A DNA stretch of 64,000 bases from Membranipora membranacea (lineage: Eukaryota > Bryozoa > Gymnolaemata > Cheilostomatida > Membraniporidae). The first letter of the stretch is position 1. Every line of letters begins with the position of its first letter. A program made the position numbers and the translations under genes. Below are positions 49,501 to 60,249 of the stretch, piece after piece. The stretch is from NCBI GenBank assembly GCA_914767715.1, contig OU612065.1, positions 40,362,001 through 40,426,000 on the forward strand. The letters run 5' to 3'. Under the pieces are notes generated by a model, which was not told where the DNA came from, did no database searches, and saw only the letters and a program-made list of their open reading frames with translations.

Positions 49501-50722
49501 CTTCACCTGTTGACAGTGGCTGCCTAACTGTAAAATTGAGAATCTTTGGTCGCCTCCTAACTCTGAAATCTTTGATATAACGCGGTAAGTACCGCAGCTC
49601 AGATCAGCCTCCGGTCAACACAATACTGTGGGGTGAATTATCGGGATGGTGATTGGGCTGATGACTATTGAGTTTGGGGGTCATTTACTTATTTGATTGT
49701 TGACATTTGTCCTAAGAGTCAGCTCTGTTTATGAGGTATTTAAACCTAACAATATTTGACTTCATTAGGTTCACCAGGTTAGAGAGGTTGACTTTGCTTT
49801 ATTAAACAAAGACATTTAGCAGTCAAGTGATACATAACACAAGACAAGTTCTTTTGTTATCTGAGTATTCATCTCGATTCTAGAGGTTGACTTGTCCCTT
49901 CTAGAGACCTTGACACAATGTTTACTCAAATATGAAATGTAAATGTAATGCAAAACTGAGATATCAAATTTTAGCCACCATTATTGTTGTATGCTATGAG
50001 TGGCAGGGTTACTCATGCAGCTATTATTTAGATCCTTGACTGACAATAAAGTGGTTTGTACATTTTAGTAGCTCCTAAAATCAAAGACTAAAACGGAATA
50101 AACAACTTCCGTCAGACCTTGTTCTGTGGATTCTACAGCAAAGGGGATTACTAGCCAGATAAATCCTTGCCAGCGTTACTGTGAGTATGACAAATAAAAC
50201 ATCAAAAAATTGCTTTTGCCGACAAAAAACCTGTTCAAAAATATGTGGTTGGATAATATTTTAGTGTCTGCGCTGTAGATGGGTACACATACTTAAAAAC
50301 TTTCCAAGCAAATAAATAACAAAGACTCATCATCGGAAAAATAATAACTGCTCCCATCAAAAAAGTGAATGCTTGACTGCCTCAATGTTTTCGCATACAG
50401 ATAAATTTTACCTAAGGTTTGTGGTTAGCATCAGTTCCTATCTAGCCACTAAGAGGTCTATTTATGGTTTATAATTATTCCGCTATCAAGTATTGGCCTA
50501 TCGAGCTTGTGATGATATGATCAGTACTTTTGGTGCATTTCACCCATCAGTCTCTATCACTCAACAAGCTTGTAATCAGCTTCTCTCCAAACGTCTACTG
50601 TACTAATTATCTGGATTTATACAGATTGATCATCTTCAAGAAGTGTACAATCTTATCCTGCCGAGTAGAAGAGCCAGGCGAGATTCAGACCTGCTCGGTT
50701 GCTACCAGATACTCTATTACAA
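46508..50722. other. 3' UTR of the scaffold gene and upstream region of the BMP gene
   Basis: No coding exon is supported across 4.2 kb. AATAAA at 47457-47462 is a possible polyadenylation signal for the scaffold gene, about 950 bases after its stop. Hydrophobic short frames at 46761-47274 are translated AT-rich untranslated sequence. Other contents are a 30-bp perfect palindrome at 47857-47886, a doubled ccaccatacc/gtccgtccgtac unit at about 47295-47350 and a short tandem gcggagctta at about 49396-49420. The right part should contain BMP regulatory sequence. Confidence 0.5.
47857..47886. repeat. 30-bp perfect palindrome
   Basis: The 15-base half CAGAGACTATAGATA is followed at once by its reverse complement with no spacer. 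It could extrude as a cruciform. It lies in the intergenic region upstream of the BMP gene. Confidence 0.85.
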
Positions 50723-50796
50723 GGATATAAACTGAAGCTCAGCTTTCTTGGTGAGGCAGGCGGAGATACAAACGAGGTTGTGACATTTCTCCCAAC
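50723..50796 (+). promoter_or_regulatory. Likely TATA promoter of the BMP gene
   Basis: GATATAAACTG (TATAAA at 50726-50731) stands 66-71 bases before the start codon, which allows a transcription start near 50756-50762 and a short leader of about 35-40 bases. Longer alternative leaders with upstream exons cannot be excluded. Confidence 0.45.
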
Positions 50797-53700
50797 ATGG
50801 GACCACACAGAAACTTGCTCTTACTAGTTTTACTGACAGTTTTACACAAACCCAGCTATGGATTATCTTCAGCGGATATTCTTATGATTGATCCGGAATC
50901 ACGACAAACAGTGCCAGTAGATGCTGAGGATGTAGACTTAGAACCTGCTGAGGATGTCGAGGATAAGATCCTCGAATTACTGGGGCTCCCAAACACGCCC
51001 CGACCCTCATACAAGCACCTAAAGTCTAACGCTGCTCCAAAGTTCATGATGCACTTGTACAAAGAGATACAGAAGCAGGATGGATTAGAGGAGTTGATGC
51101 CGACGTCAGCACCTACAGCTGAGGAGCTCGGTCCGGAGTTCAGAAATCTCACCTACTACTACAATCAAAATCAGAAAATAGAGGAGGTCGATGTGGTCAT
51201 CAGCTTCGACAATCACCGTAAGTGGCTGAGGCTGAAAGCGCCCCATCCTAGAGAAAATTACTGGGATTGGTTGGTTGGTTTATTTTGTCACAAACATTAG
51301 GTATGCTGCGAGATTGAGTGTTTATACTGTTACATGAGTAGGGAATACCAAAAAGAAACATAAACAAAATGAGTAAAGTAAAGTCTGACTTCTAGTGGAT
51401 TAAAAAATATCTTGCAATATCAAAATCAAGTGTCTGAGGAATGAGTCTTTACCCCAGGCAGTTCTGTATTTAAGGCTGCGATATCTGCCTGAGGGGAGTT
51501 TCTCAAGAAAATTGTTTAAAAAATGTTCGTCATCATGTATTATCTGCAGGGCCAGGTTCTTTGTACGTTTTGATATGACTGAATCTAGGTCCCCAATATC
51601 AAGACCTAGTCTGTCGCCTTGCTTAAAAAACATTATAACATTGCTGATAATATAGGCTGTCATTAATATTTTTTAGGTAAATCCTTATCACTGTCAACGT
51701 TCTAGCTAGTTCAAAAAGACCTTCAATTGTTGTGGTAGTCTGAGGCTTTACCTTAATTCTGATCTCTGTGATTTTTGGCAATATTCAATTTACATAAATC
51801 AGGTTTTGTTGTTAGATCTACAATTTAGGGTTACAATAATATGGCCGTCTAATGACACCTGTGTGTCTCATCCAAACTGTCAAGGTTCATTAGCCTGATA
51901 AAATCATCACTGCTATGAGGTTTCAAGCATCATAGCTCAAGCAGCGCAAACAGCAAGGCATATAATTTCACATTCCTCCATGTGTGTATATCATCACAGA
52001 GTAAGGATGTATCCTTACTCTGTATGTATTATGGATGTTAGCATATCACAGAATCATAAAAATTCATAGCCTCCGTGAATTATTGCCTAGTATTGTACAG
52101 TGTGCCTAGGTTGCCCTGCTCAATGTATAAATATTACAACACCCGGAGCTGATTTAATGCAGTATCTCATCAGCCCTTCATGTCTCATCAGGTGGGGAGT
52201 GAGAGCACCTGCAAGCACTTGACACTACTCTCCTGACATGGTGTGACAGTGGTCACAGAGTAGATCGCTCATATTGCGGTGATAAATCATGAAATAAAAC
52301 AAGATTAAGATGGATAATTAACCAGATATTGAGACCAGTCCTGTTTTATCTTACAAGCCCACATACCTGCGCTACACTGAATGTTTTTTCCTTTTCTTAA
52401 CAGCTGGTCATACTCAACTTGGCTTTGAACACGAGGCGGACAAAAGGTAAGAACACAAAGTCTAACTCACAGGAGTGCAAAAAGACCAGTGCCATAGCCC
52501 GATCTCTTTTAAACCAATGGATACATCCCTGCCGCTATACCACTCATAAATTGGATTGTTAATATAGAAGCTACCAATACTACAGATTTTATTTTTCTTT
52601 CTATTTTCTTAATGATGTCGGTCTCAGATACTTGATTTTCCCCTCAGGTCCATTCTAATGGTGGCCTTATCTCAAAGGAGACTTTTTTGTGTTAGGGGTG
52701 CTTTGAGATAAGGCTATTTTTATGGTAAAATGGCCGAGCAAAGATCATTACCAAAGTTACCTCCGTTTCCTTACAGATATTATTTCAAGTTAGATGAGGT
52801 TCCTGACAGTGAGCTGAAGGATGCAGAGTTCAGACTGTATAAAACTAAGTCTCATCATGACTACGAGCACTACTTTATATCTGTGTTCAGAATGGACAGT
52901 CCAAAAACAGCTGATGAAAAGTAAGTGAGCTGTACAAATGTGATGACTCTGTGCGAGGTTACTGTCAGAAATGAGTATCTGAAATCATTGAATCAGCTGT
53001 CAGAGTATGCCTTTGTTACTGTTACTAAGCTATAGGTAGCAAAAGTAGCTACTGGTGGACAACTCCGAAGTCCGAAAACATAGGCTTACAGCTATCTTTG
53101 TTGGTTCTACCTTACACATGGCCAGCTTTGCACAGCAACAAGTTAACCTGAGAATGGAACTAGAATGGAACTAGCTTCAAATATATTTCATTTACATCCT
53201 ATTCATGAAGATATACTGTGGAGTATTAATTACTTTTTGATATGTATATGGAGCCAACAGGACAACCATGCTTTTAGAAAAAAGCCTATGTCACATTGTA
53301 TAAGTATAATGAAATAGTGAATTTTGGTAAGTATCCCACAACAAGATGGGTTAATGATAATATATTTATTATACTAATGTATATATAATGCCCCTGACCT
53401 GATCATCCTGGGAATTCCAAGTTAAAATTGCATTGTGGGAATTCTCAGAGACTTGTTACATCTTGCTTAGCACAATGCAGTTCATTGCAAGTTGGATTTA
53501 AATTGCTCATATTTAATTTTTTGCCTTCTGCTGGTACTACATTTTTTAACCACAGCACTGTCATCAATTGTGCATAATGAATGTGTCAATACTTTGCAAG
53601 TTTCACTCTTGTAGGTTTGGCCTGACCATGCTCGATACGTTAGCGGTAAACAGCTCCTATGCAGGTTGGCTCGTTTTCAATGTTTCTATGGCTATGGATT

Positions 53701-56700
53701 CCTGGATGGCCGATAACACGACTAATCAAGGATTATACATTGAGGCTCACTCTATCACAGGTAAGTCTATGCACACCACTCCTCACCACACCTTCTTCCT
53801 CCTGAAACCAGAACATGGTTTGACACAATCAATAATCTCATAACCGATTCCATTATAGGCGATCGTTCGGGATGTTGTTACTTGATAGTGGGGAGGGGGG
53901 ATAAAAAGTTGTAAACTGCTTAATAACCTCAGAGATCACAAATACCAGGATGCTCTTTAGCTCAACTTGAAATCTCATATATATTTGGTTTGTTGACTGA
54001 CAGTATGCTATTTGTTGATGTTAAGCGTTGGTAGTGGTTAGTGAATGAGTAGAGGAAGCCATGTTTTTGTCCAGGTCAAAGGCTGGAATGTATTCTAACG
54101 TCACCATCGGCCAATGTACCAATGATTGTACCTATGACTAGATTGCACAACTTCCAGCCGATGAGAAATGATGATTATAGGCTGTAAAATGTCTTTTCAT
54201 GACGAGTATTTACCTAGCCAACATTGTTAGCCAAAATTAACCACTAAGGTCATACAGGAATGGTGTTAGTGATGCTGATACATACCTTGGATATCGGCTA
54301 AATATCTGCCATGTCGGTTTCATGACTCAGTCAGAAATTGCCCTAGATATTTGATGTCTGCGTCATCTATGATCACTAATTTTCACAGATAGCTGCTTGA
54401 AAAAATACAGTTTTATAGATGGGATCTGAAAGAGAAACCCATAAACACCAATAATAGTGACTGGTCCTCTCTTCAACATTCCATATTGTCTGAGTTTCTG
54501 AGGCTGGTGCTCCCTACAAGAGAATGACTCAGAATTAATGGTCTATTGAGTACTTGATTATACATTTTATATAAACTTTACAAGTTCACATCAGTTGGTA
54601 TGATTTAGAAGTGTACTAGATCTGTAATTACATTGGTAATTAAAATTCTTCACTTGAGTTCTGAATAGTATTTACATATTAAATCAGAATTCCAGGTACT
54701 AAGTATGGAAAAATAATTTCCATGTGAGAGGAAAGAATTGAAATGTTGTTTGTGATTAGTCTAAAGTGTTGGATCTCATCTCCAACTCCTTGTCTGTGAT
54801 TGATGTTGAGCAAAAGTCACTGCGAATCTCGATATATTCCATGCCAGAGGAGAAACCGAGCAGTCAAACACTTTCTCAGTGAAATTTCTCTCAGTTTAAG
54901 CATGTGATGGGCTTCACTGTAAATCAGTTTTAGTGAGCTGTTCTCAGGCTAGGGGCAGCCAGACAGGGACAAGAGTCAGGGGGCTCAGAGAAGTGAGATG
55001 TCTGTCTGTGTGTACGACAGGCACATCCTAATTCTTGTGAGTCACCAACTGCCAAACACAGTGATAAGGAAGTCTGGTAACTGACGCGGCGGAAATGTTT
55101 TGAGCAGAACTCAATAAGGTTTTAAATGTACAACAATTCAAACAGATTGTTATCTTCTTACAGGAGAAGAGGTTTTACCACACAGAGTTGGTATAGTACC
55201 CAAACACGGAGAGCAGGATAAACAAGGCTTCATGGTAGCTTTCTATAAATCTCTGGAGCCACTAAGTCGTAAGATAGCAGAGATACAGCGACCTCTAAAT
55301 CTGAAAACAAGAAGTAAAAGATCAGCTAAACAATATGAGGAGTACTGGGACGCCCCGAACAGTAAGTGAGATATGTCACGCCTGGTTTAGTCTGTTGCTC
55401 AGATTCCACTGGTGAAGGTCGGAGTCAGTTTCGAGGTCTTCATCTTTTTCTGACAACCAACACTGGTTTTTTTCTCAATTGATCTTCATATGTTTGTGGA
55501 TTACATCGTATAGTCTAAACTCTATGACAATAGTACCAAACTTCATATCACATCACAGATCACAGATACTATTATTGGGAGTTGTCTTATGACCTGGAAA
55601 TGAGCAAGTAACTCCCACTAGTAAATATTTCTTCCTAGGATTTCTACCTTACTTTCTGCTTCCTGCGGCAGGATACAATTCTTGCATTAGGAGTTGCTTA
55701 CTCAACTCCATCCATAGGCAGACGCCATGAGTCGGAGTTATAAGATAATGAGATGAAGAACTATTTTGCCAGTGGAAACTAAACCATTGGTTGCCTTTGC
55801 TCTCCCTATCCAGATTACGAGTTTCATCCGATCTTCTCATTGCAATGAAAAGCACACAAAAAAACATTTTAAATCCCATATATACTTTTTAAATCCCATG
55901 GGACAATAAAAGTATATATATATATATATGGTGCCAGTTTGATATTCATAGTTATTATCCTTGACGCTACTCAACGGTGATATAGATGTTTGTTGTGCGT
56001 TGATGTACAGTTTAGTTATTCATTTTTGTAGCCAACAGATATTCTAGAAGATTATGCCAGAGGAAACATTTATATGTCACATTCAAAAGGCTCAGATTTG
56101 ATGTAAGTACTAAGTAGCACATTAGATAGAGTAACTCCCATACTATACTCTATGACTTTTAAAAGTGATTGTGAAAGAATCATGTTTACAGTTTCATTCT
56201 TGAGTTCTCAGTTTAATTAGAATACTGCCGCAGGAACTAGTAGAGTAGTATTTTTCCCCTGCATTGAAGGGCCTTCTCATCTCAACTTTTAGTGAAAAAC
56301 AGTAGAAACTGAGCCACAGGCTGTATATTAACCTAAAGCAATATTCTAAATTAAACTGAAAGCTCTAGAATGATACAAAAAACCTGATTCATACACAATT
56401 ACTTTGATGGAAATAAATGATTTAACTTCATTTGCTATTAGTTGTTAAATCTAGCTAGGGTAGCGAAAATAAATAAGCGCTTACTGTGCTCGGATGCTTT
56501 TTGTGTATTCAATGATGTTGTATAGAGTGGATGTAAAAAATCTTAACAAGAGAACACAATCCTTACTTGTACTTGGACTCGCGTCTGTTGATAATTCTGT
56601 CCTATTCATTTTTTGTGACAATAAATAAGCTTCAACGACTTTGACCTTTAACAAAGAAATTTGCAATTAAAATGATCCTTCAAGTTAGAGCCTCATGCAA

Positions 56701-58681
56701 CCTCCTCAAGACTTTTCATTGGATAAAAATCTTTACGTTTTTATTTTTATACTCAAGTTAATCCTTCTTATTCCATCTATCTTGATTACATTAGAGCTGG
56801 ATTATTGCGCCTGACGGATTCCCGGCTTTTTACTGTGAAGGAGAATGCACTTTTCCCCTGAGCTCTCACATGAACGCCACTAATCACGCGATCGTGCAGA
56901 CGCTTGTCAGCCTTATACAGCCCAGGATGTTCCCTAAGGCCTGCTGCGCTCCTAAGAAGCTGACTTCTATAACAGTGCTTTACTTCGATGATATACAAAA
57001 AGTTGTCATGAAACGGTAAGCCAATATCTCATACTTTCCAGATGGATGTGTTTATTCTCTAAATCGAAAGCTGCTATTTCTTAAATACAACATTTTTATC
57101 CAGGTCACACACATACAACAACCCAGAGCTTGGGTCGATGAAGTTGATATAATGGTTTTTGATTGACGTATCTCAAATTTTGAAATGATACCCCAGAATA
57201 TTTGGTTGTTGTTTGATTTCTCAAGCTTTAACTTTAGTGAGAATTCCAATACATCCTCCTCACCTATCCTCACCTATCTCCGCTCTGTCCTGTTCGGGTA
57301 GCGGGTGCCTGCCGGAGGCCTAGTTCTATCAAACTTCTCCATCTAATCCTGTCCTGAGCATCCTCTTCACTGAGGGAACAGGATTGGAGATCCTTCCTGA
57401 TAGTATCCTTCCATCTATGCTTTGGGCGTCCCCGATTTCTCTTTCCTTCCACTCTCATCTCATGTACTCTTCTAATGTCATCATCTTCCTCTCTTCTGCA
57501 CACATGCCCAAACCACTGCAATCTTCTTCTTCTCATCAAGTCTAACACACTCATGACATTTGCTTCCTGCCTTATACTTTCTTTGGTTTTGTGTTCCTCA
57601 AGACTAATTCCAAGACAGTATCGCAACATTCTCATCTCACATACACTAAATCTTTCAGCAAGGTAATCTGTCAATGGCCATGTTTCAGCTCCATATAATA
57701 ACACCGGGCGTATCACTGTCTTATAGAAGAGCACCTTCAACTTCTGAGGGACTTTCCTGTCGCACAATACTCCCGTCAACTCTCTCCACTTATCCCAGGC
57801 TCTGCCAATGCGCACTTGTACCTCTGCCTTGCATCCTCCTTCCTGGTGAATTGTAGTCCCCAGGTATTTGAATGTGGTTCTTTGAGGCAAAGTGGCATGT
57901 GCAGGGCCATCATACTCCTTTAATCTGATGTTGTCACTACTGTATTTTGGGGGTAGGTACTCAGTTTTAGACCTGCTAACTTTTAGGCCCACATCCTCTA
58001 ATCTTCTTCTCCAGTCCTCTAATCTCTCTTCCATATCGTCTCGACTCTCATCACATAAAACCAAATCATCTGCAAACAGCATACTCCACGGTGTGTCTTC
58101 TCCATTGTCATCCGAGATAACATCCATAATAATTATAAAAAGTAATGGACTAAGGGCTGATCCTTGGTGTAGTCCAACTTCCACTCTTATCTCTTCTGTC
58201 TCTCCTGCATTTGTTACCACTCTTGTTGTTGAGTCCTTGTACACATCCTTGATGATTCCAATACATAGTATAGTTAATTATGTCTGTACCTGTCTAAGCT
58301 ATTACACTGAATATTGTGTCCTGGCGGAGAAGTTGTATTCTCATGAATTTAGGTAATCCAGAAAATACTTGGCGGTATTAAAAGCATACATCTACAATTG
58401 ATTGTTACATGCCAAGATGTCGATCACACATGAATACCAGTTTGAAGTGGAAACCTCCGCAAACCAAAGATTACATACTACCTTGCCTCACTGTTTCCGG
58501 CTTTGAATAGAATAAAAAACACAGTTTTTGTCTGAAAATACCTTAATGTGGTCGGCTTATTTCTTCCTTACCATAATCTGAGGCTTATGTGATTTCCAAA
58601 CATACAACCATAACATCCTGTTCACCCTACCCTGCTTATAGGTACAAACATATGGTGGTTCAGTCGTGTGGTTGTCACTAA
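50797..58681 (+). CDS. BMP5-8-type (BMP5/6/7/8, 60A/gbb group) TGF-beta ligand, 8 exons
   Basis: Exons: 50797-51217, 52404-52446, 52777-52920, 53615-53760, 55164-55361, 56032-56102, 56795-57015, 58642-58681; all phases join, 427 residues. Residues 1 to about 23 form a signal peptide ([10 protein letters not shown]). The prodomain has the family block [13 protein letters not shown]. The furin site RSKR ends at residue 304, leaving a mature ligand of about 123 residues. The mature part holds all seven knot cysteines: [29 protein letters not shown] and the terminal SCGCH. The blocks [21 protein letters not shown] (with the conserved N-glycosylation site) and LYFDD are typical of BMP5-8. Secreted BMPs signal through type I and II serine kinase receptors and SMAD1/5. 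One small difference is Pro in GFPAFYC where BMP7 has GYAAYYC. Intron 1 holds a LINE relic and intron 7 an RTE insertion. Confidence 0.95.
51266..51663 (-). mobile_element. Degenerate LINE (CR1/Jockey-like) 3' end
   Basis: A minus-strand frame (51400-51663) resembles the very C-terminal end of CR1/Jockey-type LINE proteins: the pattern [19 protein letters not shown], then LPSGRYRSL, then [12 protein letters not shown], parallel to the usual hP-L ... LPSGRR.RLP ... NSFiPRai.LlN ending. The minus-strand sequence continues to an AACCAACCAACC tract (51268-51279), a plausible microsatellite tail. It lies in intron 1 of the BMP gene, antisense to it. The boundaries are approximate. Confidence 0.5.
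53850..55160. other. Large BMP intron 4, no feature seen
   Basis: This is non-coding between the exons ending at 53760 and starting at 55164. No exon, clear repeat boundary or open frame of note was found. It is a candidate place for cis-regulatory sequence only because of its size. Confidence 0.4.
57255..58254 (-). mobile_element. 5'-truncated RTE-type non-LTR retrotransposon, 1000 bp
   Basis: The insertion is flanked by a perfect 12-bp target duplication, ATTCCAATACAT (57243-57254 and 58255-58266), and is exactly 1000 bp long. It carries the 3' part of a reverse transcriptase gene as a single open frame (57270-58244). Palm-domain blocks [20 protein letters not shown] and [10 protein letters not shown] (catalytic DD) are followed by the thumb and the C-terminal [11 protein letters not shown] region, as in RTE elements. 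A short repeated tail (GGATAGGTGAGGA units) ends it. It lies antisense in the last BMP intron, between the exon that ends in KR and the 13-residue terminal exon. Confidence 0.88.
57270..58244 (-). CDS. RTE-type reverse transcriptase, C-terminal fragment (324 residues, open)
   Basis: This is the coding part of the 1000-bp insertion. It lacks the endonuclease and the N-terminal reverse transcriptase blocks, which full RTE proteins of about 1000 residues have, so it cannot be active alone. The frame has no stops or frameshifts, and the FADD catalytic motif is intact at about residue 66-69. The first ATG is internal to the original protein and has no meaning as a start. Confidence 0.85.
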   Translation of the reverse strand: MYKDSTTRVVTNAGETEEIRVEVGLHQGSALSPLLFIIIMDVISDDNGEDTPWSMLFADDLVLCDESRDDMEERLEDWRRRLEDVGLKVSRSKTEYLPPKYSSDNIRLKEYDGPAHATLPQRTTFKYLGTTIHQEGGCKAEVQVRIGRAWDKWRELTGVLCDRKVPQKLKVLFYKTVIRPVLLYGAETWPLTDYLAERFSVCEMRMLRYCLGISLEEHKTKESIRQEANVMSVLDLMRRRRLQWFGHVCRREEDDDIRRVHEMRVEGKRNRGRPKHRWKDTIRKDLQSCSLSEEDAQDRIRWRSLIELGLRQAPATRTGQSGDR

Positions 58682-59546
58682 GAAGGCATACCTCTATAAC
58701 ATCACGTAATCTCAGCATGTGTGACACAACGCCAATGTAAAGGATTGGAGAACTGGACTCAGACATGCCCTATCACTGCAACAGGACATCAACATCACGT
58801 ATTCTTATTTACTTAGTTACTATTACTGAATCATTTTATTGTGTCTGTGTACTGATGGCATTTTAATATCTTGCATTAAAAATAATATTACATGCGTTGA
58901 ACTATGATGAGTTGAGTCCTAAATCAACCAATGGAAACCCTGACATGATGACTAGTCTTATCACTTCATGGTATGAATCAGAACATTAAATTTTCAAACA
59001 TTTTTGTTTTTATTCAGGAGTTATGCTCTCATTTAAATACTCTACCACACCTGGTAAATACTGCGTATTTTTAACTCCGTCAAACATATACAATTAGGGT
59101 TTCATTAAGATAACCCGATAGCAGTGTCCACACATCATTTATTATTTGTCAACATCACATAAAATGGTGATGTTAATAAATTCTTTTACTATTTTAACTT
59201 CTTGGTCTATTTTGAAACCATTTTTTATGTATTTCAAGTTGTTTTGATAAAATAAAGCTAGTTAGTTGTGTATAGATCATATATGCCTTCATTGTCCATC
59301 AGCCACTTGTCTGAGATATCAGGCTCCTAATCAGGTAGAGCTAGTTGCTAACAGATACGCGCCAACTCCACCTAAACAAGATTGTAAGCACTTAGATGCA
59401 TCACCTGAATACGTTAATATGGATGTATATGTATATCTGGGTATGGTTACAATGTTATTAAGGGGTGGATATGTATAATTGTGAATGCCTGTGAGAACAA
59501 AGAATTGTGTCTGAGCTGTCAGACTGTTTCACATTTTGCATCCGCA
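58682..59546. other. BMP 3' UTR and downstream sequence
   Basis: No gene is supported. AATAAA at about 59250-59256 (ataaaataaagctag) is the best candidate BMP polyadenylation signal, roughly 570 bases after the stop. The 59266-59478 plus frame is unrecognised. Confidence 0.45.
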
Positions 59547-59662
59547 GTAGTTTAAGTGCTCAAACGGTTCAAGATGCTGGTCGAGGCATTTCATTATCAA
59601 CCACTTGGTTGATAATGAAATGCCTCTACCAGCATCTTGCACCGTTTGAGCACTTAAACTAC
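59547..59662. repeat. 116-bp near-perfect palindrome (57-bp arms, 2-base centre)
   Basis: Left arm 59547-59603 and right arm 59606-59662 are reverse complements except at two positions (T versus G and C versus A in the left-arm sense). The centre is CCACTTGG. The unit would fold into a long hairpin in RNA or a cruciform in DNA. No transposon ends or target duplication are recognised. Confidence 0.92.
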
Positions 59663-60049
59663 ATCTGCAGCCGAGATTATAGACAGGTGGCCGGTATACT
59701 TACTTATACCTGGCAATGATATGTAGTCTGGACATTTTTGTTGCTCGTTGCTGGCCGCCCAGCAACGATAACACCACGGCATCATATGTAGTATGTAAAA
59801 TTTCATCTTTGTCAGCTGTTGACAACAAGTGGACAGTATTTACAAACAGAATAAGTACACTGTACCTGCGTCCTGTGCGACTGATCGCTGCCCTGATCAC
59901 TGCCCCGAGATTAGTCATAACAATTAGGATGTTAAATTGGCAGGCTAAGGCAACAAACATGACAACCTCTTTATCACAACTACAAACATATCTCCAGGTT
60001 CTCGCCCTACACTGGCCTACGGTGACATCGGTCCGGTCATCAAGAGCAG

Positions 60050-60244
60050 ATGAGACAGGACTTAAATATTTGGGGCTTTATATTGTGCTTATTACACCAT
60101 GCACCAGCTTTAAAGGATATTTATCACTATTACCTCATAAACCACTATCCGCTCATATTCTCTGTTAAGACTTCGCTACGGACATTTATCATCATCATCG
60201 AGTGGATTTCTTTATTTCTCTTCGGACCAGCCAACCATGAATGA
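60050..60244 (+). CDS. Doubtful membrane-protein exon or relic
   Basis: This is a short, strongly hydrophobic frame with two or three possible membrane segments (GFILCLLHHAP and FIIIIEWISLFLF) and a codon pattern that looks more protein-like than its surroundings. The layout faintly recalls the last helices of Frag1/DRAM/Sfk1-type (PGAP2-like) proteins. A plus-strand frame just upstream (59716-59960, with RLIAALITAPRLV) is in another phase and would need a splice. Another protein-like stretch ends at a GTCAGT donor-like site near 60459. I could not build a consistent gene, so it may be a pseudogene or chance. Confidence 0.22.
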   Translation: MRQDLNIWGFILCLLHHAPALKDIYHYYLINHYPLIFSVKTSLRTFIIIIEWISLFLFGPANHE

Positions 60245-60249
60245 AAGGT

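Noticed and set aside
51218-51300. Longer first exon of the BMP gene ending at the stop near 51300
   Set aside because: The GTAAGT at 51218 is a strong donor, and the prodomain continues in phase through the exons at 52404 and 52777. The extra codons are intron and the start of a LINE relic.
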